From NCBI RefSeq assembly GCF_900114435.1, contig NZ_FOZK01000001.1, positions 1,116,001 to 1,180,000 of the forward strand: a stretch of 64,000 nt of DNA, read 5' to 3'. Each line of letters begins with the position of its first letter. Position 1 is the stretch's first letter. A program made the translations under genes and the position numbers. A model generated the notes under the pieces. The model saw nothing but the letters and a program-made list of their open reading frames with translations. It was not told the DNA's origin and searched no databases. This DNA is from Halomicrobium zhouii. Its GTDB lineage: Archaea > Halobacteriota > Halobacteria > Halobacteriales > Haloarculaceae. Below, piece after piece: positions 45,855-54,322 of this stretch.

Positions 45855-46139
45855 TCAACCCCCCGGGTTGGATTCGCGAGTGCGACACCCGTCGCTCGTC
45901 GAGCGCCTGGACGATACCGGGCCGTGGCCGCCGTCGTCGCCGCGACCAAGCGCCCGCTCCACGGCTTTCCACGCCCGGATCACTTCGATGCGATCGATAC
46001 TCTCGATGCGGGTCCGGACCAGTCGCTCACGGTCGCGCTCAACGAGGATCGGCCAGTCGAGCCACCGCGCCGGGTCCTCGCCGAGGTGTTCGCGCAGTTC
46101 GGGGAACCGCTCGCAGTCGCGAGAGCCACCGGCCAGCAT
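45855..46139 (-). CDS. Small helical protein of haloarchaeal mobile elements
   Basis: 94 residues. The ATG at 46139 overlaps the stop of the upstream small gene (TGATG), so the two are coupled. The FPELREHLGEDPARWLDWPILV and IEVIRAWKAVERAL segments resemble small proteins I associate with halovirus and provirus regions; this is from memory only. The C-terminus ends TRESNPGG, the kind of tail produced when a gene end overlaps a tRNA-derived attachment sequence, but no tRNA match is visible here. Confidence 0.6.
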   Translation of the reverse strand: MLAGGSRDCERFPELREHLGEDPARWLDWPILVERDRERLVRTRIESIDRIEVIRAWKAVERALGRGDDGGHGPVSSRRSTSDGCRTRESNPGG

Positions 46140-46288
46140 CACGCACCCTCAACGTCAGCGACAGCGCGCTCGACTTCCCGCTGGGACTCCGCGATGGGTT
46201 GCATCTTCCGCCAGTCCCATGGGACACACTCGCCGGCTTCGGCGTCGTAGAGATAGGACGCGCGAGTGAACGCGCATCTTTCACTCAC
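46139..46288 (-). CDS. 49-residue protein coupled to the mobile-element small gene
   Basis: GTG at 46288, stop at 46139-46141 overlapping the next ATG. Sequence is regular and charged (DWRKMQPIAESQREVERAV helix), with a Cys near each end of the N-terminal half. Just upstream is a perfect 18-bp tandem duplication. No family recognised; the coupling supports a real gene. Confidence 0.55.
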   Translation of the reverse strand: MSERCAFTRASYLYDAEAGECVPWDWRKMQPIAESQREVERAVADVEGA

Positions 46289-46292
46289 TGGA

Positions 46293-46328
46293 ACCACCTC
46301 GACTTGTCCTACCACCTCGACTTGTCCT
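46293..46328. repeat. Perfect 18-bp tandem duplication upstream of the coupled small genes
   Basis: ACCACCTCGACTTGTCCT at 46293-46310 is repeated exactly at 46311-46328, within 40 bp of the GTG at 46288 and facing the divergent gene at 46379. It could be a double operator in the shared divergent promoter. Confidence 0.85.
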
Positions 46329-46378
46329 CACTGAGACGAAATAACTAGAGATAAACAACTGGCAATGGGTCTCAGCAT

Positions 46379-46549
46379 ATGTCCGTGGGAATCGTGATAA
46401 GCTTGATCGACGTCGCCGTCGTCGCAGTTGGGGCCTACATCGGCACGACGATGGCTCTGCGTGGGTTCTTTGGACGGGAATACAACGAATCCCGAATCGA
46501 TGAGCGGATAGACGAGCCGGAATCTTCCGACGAGAGAAACGAGCTGTGA
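46379..46549 (+). CDS. Small single-TM protein
   Basis: 56 residues: a hydrophobic helix (about 4-26) then a charged acidic tail (DERIDEPESSDERNEL). A TATA-like AGATAAACA lies about 27 bp before the ATG. Divergent from the 49-residue gene. Function unknown. Confidence 0.6.
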   Translation: MSVGIVISLIDVAVVAVGAYIGTTMALRGFFGREYNESRIDERIDEPESSDERNEL

Positions 46550-46709
46550 GTCGCGACAGAACTCCTCGTGATGAGCCGATTGCACTGGTTGTAGACCGGG
46601 CCGCCCCTGATCGCTGACTCTCATGCTGCATTGTCCACCTCCAGCCGGTCACGATCCCAGATCAGTTGACCCCTGAAGGTTTTTCCGGTGATTCGGCCTA
46701 TTATATCCT

Positions 46710-46913
46710 ATGAGTACCGGTAGGGAAATCCGCCTCATCGAGGAGGACGACGGCGGGTGGTCGGCAATCGACGAAGCCGTGGGGGTTGCCAGCCAGGGCG
46801 AGACGCGGGCGGAAGCCCTCGCGAACCTCGACGAGGCGGTTGAACTGACGCTGGAAGCCCGCGCGGAGGACGACGACGCCCCAACACCCGATGCACCCTG
46901 GTTCGACGGGTGA
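46710..46913 (+). CDS. HicB-like antitoxin without visible HicA partner
   Basis: 67 residues with the HicB fold: EIRLIEEDDGGWSAIDEAVGVASQGETRAEALANLDEAVEL is the typical partial RNase H-like domain, followed by a short acidic tail. HicB proteins neutralise the HicA mRNA interferase, and archaeal hicA genes usually follow hicB closely. After this stop only about 97 bp remain before tRNA-Pro and they hold no HicA-like double-stranded RNA-binding fold. So the toxin is missing or lost. Confidence 0.75.
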   Translation: MSTGREIRLIEEDDGGWSAIDEAVGVASQGETRAEALANLDEAVELTLEARAEDDDAPTPDAPWFDG

Positions 46914-47010
46914 CGACTCCGACGCGTGGTGTCGCTAGATCGCCGAACACAGGGAACACCGCGTACGGTCTCCCTCGCTCGGACCAAACGCTGTCCAGTT
47001 TAAAATTGAG

Positions 47011-47081
47011 TGGGACCGCTGAGAGTCGAACTCAGGTCATACGGACCCCATCCGCATAGGATACCACTACCCCACGGTCCC
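47011..47081 (-). tRNA. tRNA-Pro (anticodon GGG)
   Basis: Acceptor arms GGGACCG and CGGTCCC pair fully, discriminator A. T arm CTGAG / CTCAG with a TTCGACT loop. Anticodon stem TGCGG / CCGTA, loop ATGGGGT, anticodon GGG at 34-36 with G37, as expected for proline. The D arm has the GGTA..TCC form. CCA is not encoded and no intron is seen. The 3' end faces the accessory genes at 41-47 kb, a common integration geometry, but no duplicated att core was found. Confidence 0.93.
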
Positions 47082-47156
47082 GCGTATGGAGGAATGGCAG
47101 TCCACGAATTAAGGGTGTCGCTTTCCGCCTGTAGAATCGACCGTAATCTCCCATCC

Positions 47157-48062
47157 TCAGACCAGCACTCGCTCCAGCTCTACTGCCACGCCGGAGTCGG
47201 CCTCCCAGTCGCCGACGAGATTCCCGAGACAGACCGCGGCCCCGTCGGGCGTGTAACACACCACGAACTCGCCGCGCTCGACGCCCTCCGGAACGTCGAT
47301 GACGCCGGGGGCGTACACCTGGGCGCCTTCGGCCACTTCGGCAGCGGCGGAGGGCGCGATAGTGACTTTCGGGAACGGCTCGAAGGCTCGCTCGGCCGGC
47401 GAGATCACTTCTCGAAGCGCGTCCACGTCGTCGTCCTCCTGCCAGAACCCGACGCCGTCGGCGAGGTCTTGTAGGGTCACGAGCGAGGTGTCGTCGAAGG
47501 GGCCAGTCGCCGTGCGGCGCAACTCGCCCATGTTCGCGCCGGTGCCAAGCGCCAGGCCGACGTCGTGGCAGAGCTTTCGGATGTAGGTCCCGGACTCACA
47601 GCGAACGCGCAGGAGCGCTCGTCGTTCGCCCTGTTTCTCCAGTACGTCGAGGTCGTATATCTCGCGTGCGCGCAGTCGGCGCGACACCGCGCTCTTGCGC
47701 GGTGGTTTCTGGTAGACGGGCCCCTCGAACTCCGCGAGGACGTCGTCGAAGTCGGCGGGGGCGCGGTCGTGGAGTTCGAGGATGGTGACGTACTCCTTGA
47801 CGGCGTCGTCGAACACCTGCGCGGCGCGGGCGGCGTCGCCCAGCAGGATGGGCAGACAGCCCGTCACTTTCGGGTCGAGGGTGCCGCCGTGGGCGACGCG
47901 GCCGACGGCGTGGTCCGTTCCCGCCAGCGCGTCGTCGAGCATGTCGCGCACCCAGCCGGCGACCTGGTGGGCCGACGGCCCCGGCGGCTTGTCGAGGTTG
48001 ACGACGCCGAACGTCAGGAGGTCGGCGGGCGTCCGGTCCTCGGGCGGGCCGCGCGTGGTCAT
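47157..48062 (-). CDS. cbf5: Archaeal RNA-guided pseudouridine synthase Cbf5
   Basis: 301 residues. TruB-family catalytic motif GGTLDPKVTGCLP with the conserved Asp, the RKLCHDVG motif, and a C-terminal PUA domain (about 215-295). Cbf5 is the catalytic subunit of H/ACA sRNPs with Nop10, Gar1 and L7Ae, and also acts on tRNA Psi55. It is the last gene of the conserved adk-DUF106-cmk-cbf5 order, 31 bp after cmk. Confidence 0.94.
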   Translation of the reverse strand: MTTRGPPEDRTPADLLTFGVVNLDKPPGPSAHQVAGWVRDMLDDALAGTDHAVGRVAHGGTLDPKVTGCLPILLGDAARAAQVFDDAVKEYVTILELHDRAPADFDDVLAEFEGPVYQKPPRKSAVSRRLRAREIYDLDVLEKQGERRALLRVRCESGTYIRKLCHDVGLALGTGANMGELRRTATGPFDDTSLVTLQDLADGVGFWQEDDDVDALREVISPAERAFEPFPKVTIAPSAAAEVAEGAQVYAPGVIDVPEGVERGEFVVCYTPDGAAVCLGNLVGDWEADSGVAVELERVLV

Positions 48063-48093
48063 TGAAAGGGTTCCTCGGTAGAATTTGGACGGT

Positions 48094-48672
48094 TCAGAAC
48101 TCGTACTCGACGCCTTCGACGGGCGCTTTCCCCTCGTCGGACTCGGGGTCGTAGGCCTCGACGGCGCCCCGGACCAGGTCCAGTACGCCGTCGATACTCC
48201 AGCGGGCGGTGTTGACGGTGAGGTCGTAGATTGCCAGGTCCTCGATGTCGATGCCGTAGTACTCCTCGTAGCGCAGGGCCTCGCTCGCGGCGCGGGCCTG
48301 GGTCTCCTCTTTCGCCTCTGCGACGGACTTGTCCTCGCGGTCGGCGATGCGGGCCGCGCGGACGGAAAGCGGCGCGTCGAGCCACAGCTTCAGGTCGGCG
48401 TGGTCGCCGGCCATCCACCCGGCGAGACGCGATTCGACCACCAGATCCTCGCGCTCCTCGGCGATCTGGCGGAGGCGCCGGTCGAGGTCCAGGTCGATCT
48501 GTTCGTCCTCCTCCGCGAGGCGATTGAACTCGACGACCGAGACGCCCCGTTCGTCCGCGAGTTCCCGGAAGATGTCACCCCCGCTGACGTGGTCGTAGCC
48601 GAGCGCGTCGGCGAGCCCCTCCGCGAGGGTGCTCTTGCCGACGCCGGCCGGTCCGGAGACGGTTATCAACAT
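48094..48672 (-). CDS. cmk: Cytidylate kinase
   Basis: 192 residues. P-loop GPAGVGKST near the N-terminus; the archaeal short form of CMP kinase, with GGDIFREL near residue 31 and a LID-like [10 protein letters not shown] segment. Phosphorylates CMP and dCMP. Same strand as DUF106 and cbf5. Unlike the compact arrangement in many archaea, about 560 bp of tandem hairpin repeats separate it from DUF106. Confidence 0.94.
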   Translation of the reverse strand: MLITVSGPAGVGKSTLAEGLADALGYDHVSGGDIFRELADERGVSVVEFNRLAEEDEQIDLDLDRRLRQIAEEREDLVVESRLAGWMAGDHADLKLWLDAPLSVRAARIADREDKSVAEAKEETQARAASEALRYEEYYGIDIEDLAIYDLTVNTARWSIDGVLDLVRGAVEAYDPESDEGKAPVEGVEYEF

Positions 48673-48712
48673 ATACCGATTCGGGGGTGCCCTGCTAAAG
48701 AGGTTGTCTGTT

Positions 48713-49137
48713 CCGGTCGGCGCCGACCGCAGGGAGGGGCCGACGAAGGAGCGAACGGCGAGCGAAGCGAGCCGTGAGCCGGTCGGCGCCGACCGCAGGG
48801 AGGGGCCGACGAAGGAGCGAACGGGGAACGGAGTGACTCGTGAGCCGGTCGGCGCCGAGCGCTGGGGGCGCGAACGAAGTGAGGGCCCCCGAACGGGCGA
48901 ACGGCGAAGCCGTGAGCAATCGAGGGGCCGACGAACGAGCGAACGGCGAGCGAAGCGAGCCGTGAGCTGGCCGGCGCTGAACGGCGGGCGGCGCCGACCG
49001 AAGAGAGGGGCCACCGTACGTGCGAGCGGTGACTGAAAGGAGCCGTGAGCAGTGAAGGGCGGACGAACGAGCGATCGGGGAACGGAGTGACCCACGAGCC
49101 GGTAGGAGCCGAGCCTCGCGAGGCTCGGCCCCGGCGA
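48713..49137. repeat. Tandem array of about six hairpin-bearing units between DUF106 and cmk
   Basis: Units start at about 48713, 48779, 48845, 48917, 48967 and 49050. Units 1 and 2 are 66 bp and nearly identical; units 3-6 are diverged or shortened. Shared parts are CCGGTCGGCGCCGACC (a palindrome), GGGGCCGACGAA and a stem around GAGCGAAGCGA or GAACGGAGTGA: ACGGC/GCCGT in units 1, 3 and 4, ACGGG/CTCGT in unit 2. The array occupies most of the 565-bp gap (48673-49237); nothing else is recognisable there. Confidence 0.85.
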
Positions 49138-49237
49138 GCAAAGAGCGGACGACTGGAGGAACCATCGACGAGCAGAGTGTCGGAACTGAGTGCGAGCCAC
49201 GAACCGCGAAAATCGAGAACTGCGACCGCCGAGCGTT

Positions 49238-50143
49238 TCAGGATCCGGTCGGCGTGGTCTGGACGTTGAGGGCCTTCCGCATGAGCTGGGTGAAGCCCAG
49301 CGAGCAGAGGAAGTACCAGAGGATCCACGCCTGGAGCGGGCCGACGACGCCCTCCTGCCAGTCCGTGACTTCGCCGTAGAGGGGCAGGACCATGACCGTG
49401 TCCCTCGCCGTCTCGAGGTGGCCGTCGCGGATCATCCAGTACATCCAGAGGAAGGCGGGGATGGTCAGCAGCATGATCCACACCATCGGGCGGAACTGGG
49501 CCTTGAACATGCCGAGCTGGTCACCCATCGCCTCCATCTGCTCCTCCTGGATGCGTTCGAGCTCGGCGTCGTCGCCGCGCTCCTTGGCGTCCTTGCGCCG
49601 CTCCTGGAGGTCGGACATCCGCTCCTGGTACTGGCCCATCACTTCGGAGTCCATCAGCTTGTCCTGCAGGATGGTCGAGTACAGCCCCGTCAGGACGGCG
49701 AGGATGAGGACGACGACGTAGAAGGGCAGCGCCGCTTCGAGCGGGCCCAGGAAGATGTCGATGGTCGACCCGACGATGCCGCGGACGCTCTGGACCGAGT
49801 AGCCGGCGAACATCGCGATGGCGCCGACGGCGGCGATCTTGTCCCACTGGGTCCACTCGACCTCGGCGTCGTCGCCGTCGTCGCCGATGGCCGACGGGTC
49901 GCTCTCTTCGAGGGCGTCGCGGACGCCGTCCGGGTCTTCGAGGACGAATCCCTCGCCGTCGGCGTCGACCAGGAGCCCTTTCTCGATGAGTCGGCCCCAC
50001 TGGCCGCTCGTGAGGTCGTCGCTGACGTCGCCCCAGGTCACCGTCCCGTTCTCCTCGGCGACGTCGAGGACCGCCGCGAGGGCGTCGGTCATACTGTCGC
50101 CCTCGGCGGCGAGCGAGTCCACCTTCTGCGCGGTGCGTGCCAT
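49238..50143 (-). CDS. DUF106 membrane protein (EMC3/Oxa1 superfamily)
   Basis: 301 residues. An acidic N-terminal soluble domain (about 1-95) resembling a winged helix is followed by transmembrane segments near 105-125, 138-160 and 218-238 plus a C-terminal one, with a charged coiled coil between TM2 and TM3 (about 170-208). DUF106 proteins belong to the Oxa1/EMC3 insertase superfamily and are thought to help insert membrane proteins. Conserved neighbour of adk in archaea. Confidence 0.9.
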   Translation of the reverse strand: MARTAQKVDSLAAEGDSMTDALAAVLDVAEENGTVTWGDVSDDLTSGQWGRLIEKGLLVDADGEGFVLEDPDGVRDALEESDPSAIGDDGDDAEVEWTQWDKIAAVGAIAMFAGYSVQSVRGIVGSTIDIFLGPLEAALPFYVVVLILAVLTGLYSTILQDKLMDSEVMGQYQERMSDLQERRKDAKERGDDAELERIQEEQMEAMGDQLGMFKAQFRPMVWIMLLTIPAFLWMYWMIRDGHLETARDTVMVLPLYGEVTDWQEGVVGPLQAWILWYFLCSLGFTQLMRKALNVQTTPTGS

Positions 50144-50233
50144 TGTTGTTAGAGTATTCAGCGACGGTCCTTTATCAACGTTTTAGTCCGCGGCCGTCAG
50201 CGAGCCGCGGGACCCTCAGTGCCAACTCCCGCT

Positions 50234-50869
50234 TCAGACGCGCTCGTCGATGGCGGCCTGGATGTCCGCCCAGACGTCGTCGGGCGTCTGTTCGCCGTCG
50301 ATGGCGACGAACCCGTCGTGGTCCTCGTAGTGGTCGATGACCGGCGCCGTGTTCTCCTCGAACACGTCCAGTCGGTTCCGGACGGACTCCTCGTTGTCGT
50401 CCTCACGCTGGACGAGGCGGTCGCGGACGTCCTCGTCGTCGGGCATGTTGAACTCGACGTGGTAGTTCTCGCCCGTCTCGGGGTCGACCCGGCGGCCGGT
50501 GAGTCGGTCCACGAGCACGTCGCGGTCGACGTCCAGCGAGAGGACGACGTCGAGGTCGGTCATCCCCTCCAGCTCTTCGGCCTGCTCCAGGTTCCGCGGG
50601 TAGCCGTCGAGGACGAAGCCGTCGGCCTGCGACAGGGCCTCGTCGACGATGGCGTTGACGACCTCGTCGGGCACCAGGTCGCCGGCGTCCATGTACTCGC
50701 CCGGCGTGTCGTACTCGGTGTCCATGTCGGAGATGTCCATCCCCTTGTTCGACCGTAGCGCGTCTCCCGTCGTCACGTGCTCGACGTCGTACTCCTCGGC
50801 GATGTTGCTCGACTGGGTGCCTTTGCCGGCTCCCGGCGGGCCCAGAATGAGGATTCGTGGCGATGCCAT
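50234..50869 (-). CDS. adk: Adenylate kinase
   Basis: 211 residues from ATG 50869. P-loop GPPGAGKGT (10-18), nucleotide motif DGYPRN (about 91), a LID segment [19 protein letters not shown] (about 125), and TAPVIDHY near the end. It is the long bacterial-type enzyme typical of haloarchaea, converting ATP + AMP to 2 ADP. First of the adk-DUF106-cmk-cbf5 set. secY, the usual upstream neighbour, is not here; a divergent methyltransferase takes its place. Confidence 0.96.
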   Translation of the reverse strand: MASPRILILGPPGAGKGTQSSNIAEEYDVEHVTTGDALRSNKGMDISDMDTEYDTPGEYMDAGDLVPDEVVNAIVDEALSQADGFVLDGYPRNLEQAEELEGMTDLDVVLSLDVDRDVLVDRLTGRRVDPETGENYHVEFNMPDDEDVRDRLVQREDDNEESVRNRLDVFEENTAPVIDHYEDHDGFVAIDGEQTPDDVWADIQAAIDERV

Positions 50870-50956
50870 AGCTGACGGTTCAGGTGGGTTCGTAAAAGGG
50901 TTGTTCAAATTGCCACGTCGCCAACTTCCTTTGGGCCGCGCTGCGGACTCGCTCGC

Positions 50957-51601
50957 ATGGACGAGCGCCTCGCGCGCACGCTCAGGACCTACGAGGACAA
51001 CGCCGAGCGATACGCGGCGACGAACGCGGACCGGTCGGGCGTCGACGCCCTCCTCGACCGGTTTCTCGACGCGCTGGACGGCGACCACGCTCTGGACGGC
51101 GACCACGCTCTGGACGGCGACCACGCTCTGGACGGCCGCCGCGTTCTCGACGTCGGCTGTGGCCCCGGCTGGGAAACGGCCCGGCTGGCCGCGGCCGACG
51201 TCGACGTCGTCGGACTCGACATCTCGCCGTCGTTGCTCGCGACGGCGACCGACCGGGCTGACGGCGCCGACCTTGCCCTCGCGGACGCGCGTTCGATACC
51301 GTTCCGATCCGGCACCGTCGACGGCGCCTGGGCCTGTGCCTCGCTCGTCCACCTCCCCCGCGACCAGCTACCCGGTGCGCTCTCCGAACTGTCCCGGGTC
51401 CTCCGCACCGACGGTCTGTTCGGGGCGACGGTCAAGAGCGAGGCGTACGACGACCGCACCGACGACTACGACGGCGAACGCCACTTCGAGTATTACGAGG
51501 CCGACGCGTTCGAGGACCACGTCGAGCGCGCTGGCTTCGACGTCACTGCCGTGGAATCGTCCGAAAACGGCTGGCTGTGGGTCGAAGCTCGCGCAGGGTA
51601 G
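50957..51601 (+). CDS. Class I SAM-dependent methyltransferase with in-frame repeat
   Basis: 214 residues. SAM motif [13 protein letters not shown] (about residues 63-74), motif II VVGLDIS, post-[19 protein letters not shown], and a C-terminal sheet; small-molecule methyltransferase of the UbiE/ubiquinone type. Three perfect 18-bp repeats encode [18 protein letters not shown] between the first helix and motif I, extending a loop without breaking the fold. Divergent from adk. Substrate unknown. Confidence 0.9.
   Translation: MDERLARTLRTYEDNAERYAATNADRSGVDALLDRFLDALDGDHALDGDHALDGDHALDGRRVLDVGCGPGWETARLAAADVDVVGLDISPSLLATATDRADGADLALADARSIPFRSGTVDGAWACASLVHLPRDQLPGALSELSRVLRTDGLFGATVKSEAYDDRTDDYDGERHFEYYEADAFEDHVERAGFDVTAVESSENGWLWVEARAG
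51074..51127 (+). repeat. Three perfect 18-bp in-frame repeats inside the methyltransferase gene
   Basis: CTGGACGGCGACCACGCT occurs at 51074, 51092 and 51110, followed by the diverged CTGGACGGCCGC. Because the unit is a multiple of 3 it only lengthens the linker before SAM motif I. Confidence 0.95.
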
Positions 51602-51802
51602 CGGTCGTGATGCCTGCCGTTCGCTCTCACAGTTCGTTCCACTCACCGTTCGAGCAAGCGCGGTCACTCCGTGACCGCTCGGCTCCCGCTCGCTGATAAC
51701 GTCGGCCCTTCGCTCCGCTCAGGCCCGACCTGCTCGCGTGTCGCTCACTGCGTTCGCTCCCGCTCGCTATAAACCGGCCCCTCCCTCCGGTCGGCGCCGG
51801 TC

Positions 51803-52030
51803 TTACTCCGTCAGCGGCAACACAACACCGAACACGATCGGTGCGACGAGCGCGACGAGGACGCCGACGCCCTCGGCGCCGACAAGCAGCGTCTGTTCCC
51901 AGGCCGGCAGCGGCGCGAAGAACGTCTGGCCGACGACTTCGCCGATGACGCCGATCAGGAACAGCGAGACGCCGAACAGAAACGCGCGTTTGGTGACTGT
52001 CGGATAGTCGATGTTACCGTATCGTCCCAT
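51803..52030 (-). CDS. Small two-TM membrane protein
   Basis: 75 residues: hydrophobic segments near 15-38 and 47-70, N-terminal MGRYGNIDYPTVTKR cytosolic. A TATA-like AACTTATAAC lies about 30 bp upstream. Similar short proteins are widespread in haloarchaea without a known role. The region 51602-51802 before it has inverted repeats (GCGGTCAC / GTGACCGC) but no gene. Confidence 0.75.
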   Translation of the reverse strand: MGRYGNIDYPTVTKRAFLFGVSLFLIGVIGEVVGQTFFAPLPAWEQTLLVGAEGVGVLVALVAPIVFGVVLPLTE

Positions 52031-52135
52031 TAGTTCGACGTGATTCCCGATCTGTTATAAGTTTGTTCGACCGCCGCCGTCGTCGGGCGGTGACGGGGCG
52101 GAACTGTCATTACCGTCCGGTAGCCAACGGGAGGT

Positions 52136-52378
52136 ATGCCCGAACTCTCACCCGAATCGCTCGTCGAACTGTTCACGGTCGCGGTCGAACTGGTCGCGAT
52201 GGTGCTCCTGAGCACCCTCGGTCTCCTCGCCGAGCGGGCCGGCTTCGCCGCGCTCGCCTCCGGCTTCGAACCCGTCTCTCTCTGGCTCGTCGGCGTCGGC
52301 GCCGTGGCGCTGTACGCCGGGGTCTACATGATCGGCTACCAGCGGCTGCTGGGGCGAGTGCTGACGACAGCCGCCTGA
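52136..52378 (+). CDS. Small two-TM membrane protein
   Basis: 80 residues with hydrophobic segments at about 10-38 and 45-72. A GGGAGGT ribosome-binding site directly before the ATG is very close (1-2 nt), unusual but consistent with this start. No motif. Convergent with the trkH remnant. Confidence 0.65.
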   Translation: MPELSPESLVELFTVAVELVAMVLLSTLGLLAERAGFAALASGFEPVSLWLVGVGAVALYAGVYMIGYQRLLGRVLTTAA

Positions 52379-52419
52379 GGCCAGAAACTGGTCTCCATCG
52401 AACTGATCTCTCCGATTTC

Positions 52420-52874
52420 TCACCGCGTCCAGTACCAGGTCGTGAGCGGGACCCGGACCGGGACGATTTCGATGCGTCCGACCCACACCGGCCCGGTCGG
52501 CAGCCGTTTCGTCGGCGTCGAGAACGGGGCGTCGCTCACGAAGGGGCCGGCGATGCCGAACGCGGGGCCGACCTCGAAGAACGTCGCCCCGGTCGCGCTC
52601 GTCGCCTCGAACTCGCCGACGGTCGCGCCGGTCCGGGACTCGTTGACCACGACGAAGATGGCGCCGAGGATGAAGTAGACGAGACTCACGACCGTGGACG
52701 CACACACGTCGCTGACGGTCTCTTCGTCGACGACGCTCCCGCTCAGTCTGACGGGGCGGACGGCGTGTCGTCGTAGATAGCGATTCCCTGCGGTAGCGCG
52801 AGCGGAACCCAGAGCCACTTCAGCACCGTCCCGACGGGGCTGAGTCCCTGTCGTCAGTCGACGCGGATCTTCAG
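52420..52874 (-). pseudogene. Decayed second trkH (N- and C-terminal pieces joined)
   Basis: Directly after trkA, in the trkA stop overlap, the frame reads L-KIRVD-stop-RQGLSPVGTVLKWLWVPL-ALPQGIAIYDD, a TrkH N-terminus with the start ATG changed to CTG and a nonsense codon in place of Trp. Near 52770 this joins, in another frame, to a TrkH C-terminus: RPVRLSGSVVDEETV, then the last P-loop VGPAFGIAGPF and VWVGRIEIVPV. About 1.2 kb of middle is missing. Clear pseudogene of a TrkH whose intact relative is at 54323-55876. Confidence 0.9.
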
Positions 52875-54205
52875 ACGGCCGCTGCGACGTCGTCGAGCAC
52901 GTCGGTGTCGACGAACAGCACCACGTGGTCGCCGGCTTCGATACGCGTCCCGCCACGGGGGACGACGTACGCACCGTCACGGGTTATCGCACCGATGACG
53001 ACGCCCTCCGGGAGGTCGGCGGCCGACTCCTGGATCCGCCGGTTCGCGAGGACGCTCTCTTCGTCCACCTCGATTTCGAGCACCTCCGCCTGTCGCCCCT
53101 CGATGAGCGAGAGGTTCTCGATCTGGCCCGCCTGCGTGTGGCGGATTATCTCCTCCGCGGTCGCCTCGCGCGGGTTGATGGCGACGTCGACGCCGACCGT
53201 CTCGAACAGGTCGGTGTACTCGCCGTTCTCGACGATAGCGACAGTCCGGTCGACGCCGAGTGTCTTCGCCAGCAGCGAGACCAGCAGGTTCTTCTCGTCG
53301 CTGTCGAGGGCGGCGACCGCCACGTCGGACCGGTCGACGTGTTCGGCGGTCAGGAACTCCGCGTCCGTCGCGTCGTGTTCGATGACGGTCGTCTTCGGGA
53401 GGGCTTCGGCCAGCTCCCGCGCTCGCGCCGTATCGCGCTCGATGAGCCGGGGGCGCATACCCCGGTCTTCGAGGATCTTCGCCGTCTGGTAGGCGATGGC
53501 GCTCCCGCCGATGATAACGACGTCGTCTGGGTCGGGCGTCTCCGCGGGCGCGACGCTCTCCGCGAACGAGTGGACGCTGTCGGGTCGACCGATGACGATC
53601 GCCCTGTCGTCGGCCTGGATGACGGTATCTCCGTCTGGAACGATCACCTCGCCGCCACGGATCAACGCGGCGATCGTCAGCGCTTCCCACTCGTCGGCTT
53701 CGGCGACCGTCTGCGCGGCCACTGGACTCCCCTCGCCGATGCTGAACTCCGCCATCTGGACCGCGCCACCCGCGAAGGGGTCGACGTCGAGGGCGGCCGG
53801 GAGCCCGATGACGCGGACGACGTCCTCCGCGGTCAGAAGATCCGTACAGACCATGAAGTCGACGCCGAAGGCGTCGTTCGAGTGGTTCCACGTGTCGAGG
53901 AAGTCGACGTTGCGCACGCGAGCGATGGTGAAGGGGTCGTCGACGGTCTTCGCCGTCGAGCAGGTGACGAGGTTCGTCTCGTCGTCGTCGGTACAGGCGA
54001 TCAGCATGTCCGCCTCGTCGATGCCGGCGTCCTGCAGCGCCGCCAGCGAGGCGCCGTCGCCCCGTATCGCGAGCACGTCGACCGAATACGTGAGGCTCTC
54101 GACGACGGACGGGTCCCGGTCGACCACGACCACGTCGTGATCGGCCGCGAGGCTGGCTGCGATACTCGATCCGACCTGGCCGGCACCGACGATGATGACG
54201 TGCAT
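52871..54205 (-). CDS. trkA: TrkA, K+ uptake regulatory subunit
   Basis: 444 residues, two RCK units: RCK-N (about 1-130, GAGQVGSSIA nucleotide motif), RCK-C (about 140-215), second RCK-N (about 228-350, with IIGGSAIAYQTA) and RCK-C (about 360-440). Binds NAD(H)/ATP and gates TrkH. Upstream trkH is 117 bp away on the same strand; downstream is a dead second trkH, so a former trkA-trkH pair existed. Confidence 0.95.
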   Translation of the reverse strand: MHVIIVGAGQVGSSIAASLAADHDVVVVDRDPSVVESLTYSVDVLAIRGDGASLAALQDAGIDEADMLIACTDDDETNLVTCSTAKTVDDPFTIARVRNVDFLDTWNHSNDAFGVDFMVCTDLLTAEDVVRVIGLPAALDVDPFAGGAVQMAEFSIGEGSPVAAQTVAEADEWEALTIAALIRGGEVIVPDGDTVIQADDRAIVIGRPDSVHSFAESVAPAETPDPDDVVIIGGSAIAYQTAKILEDRGMRPRLIERDTARARELAEALPKTTVIEHDATDAEFLTAEHVDRSDVAVAALDSDEKNLLVSLLAKTLGVDRTVAIVENGEYTDLFETVGVDVAINPREATAEEIIRHTQAGQIENLSLIEGRQAEVLEIEVDEESVLANRRIQESAADLPEGVVIGAITRDGAYVVPRGGTRIEAGDHVVLFVDTDVLDDVAAAV

Positions 54206-54322
54206 TGCTGGTTCCCGGAGGAGTTGTCTGTCTTTCCTACAGGTCGAGGGCGGTAAAACGTACGGCTTCGGCGGGGCGTTCGCGGCCGTCCTCGTTCGCG
54301 GCCGTCCCCGTTCTCGGCCGGC

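Noticed and set aside
45855-45890. Possible attachment site: the coupled small gene ends with a tRNA-like GCGAATCCAACCC sequence
   Set aside because: It does not match tRNA-Pro at 47011-47081, no second copy or integrase is visible, and no full tRNA folds here.
46914-47010. Possible hicA toxin after hicB
   Set aside because: No frame with a HicA-like fold; the open frame there runs into tRNA-Pro and has no start or family features.
40830-49137. CRISPR-like arrays (hairpin modules at 40.8 kb and tandem units at 48.7 kb)
   Set aside because: Units are not separated by unique spacers of constant length, repeats are long and palindromic in their variable part, and no cas gene is present.
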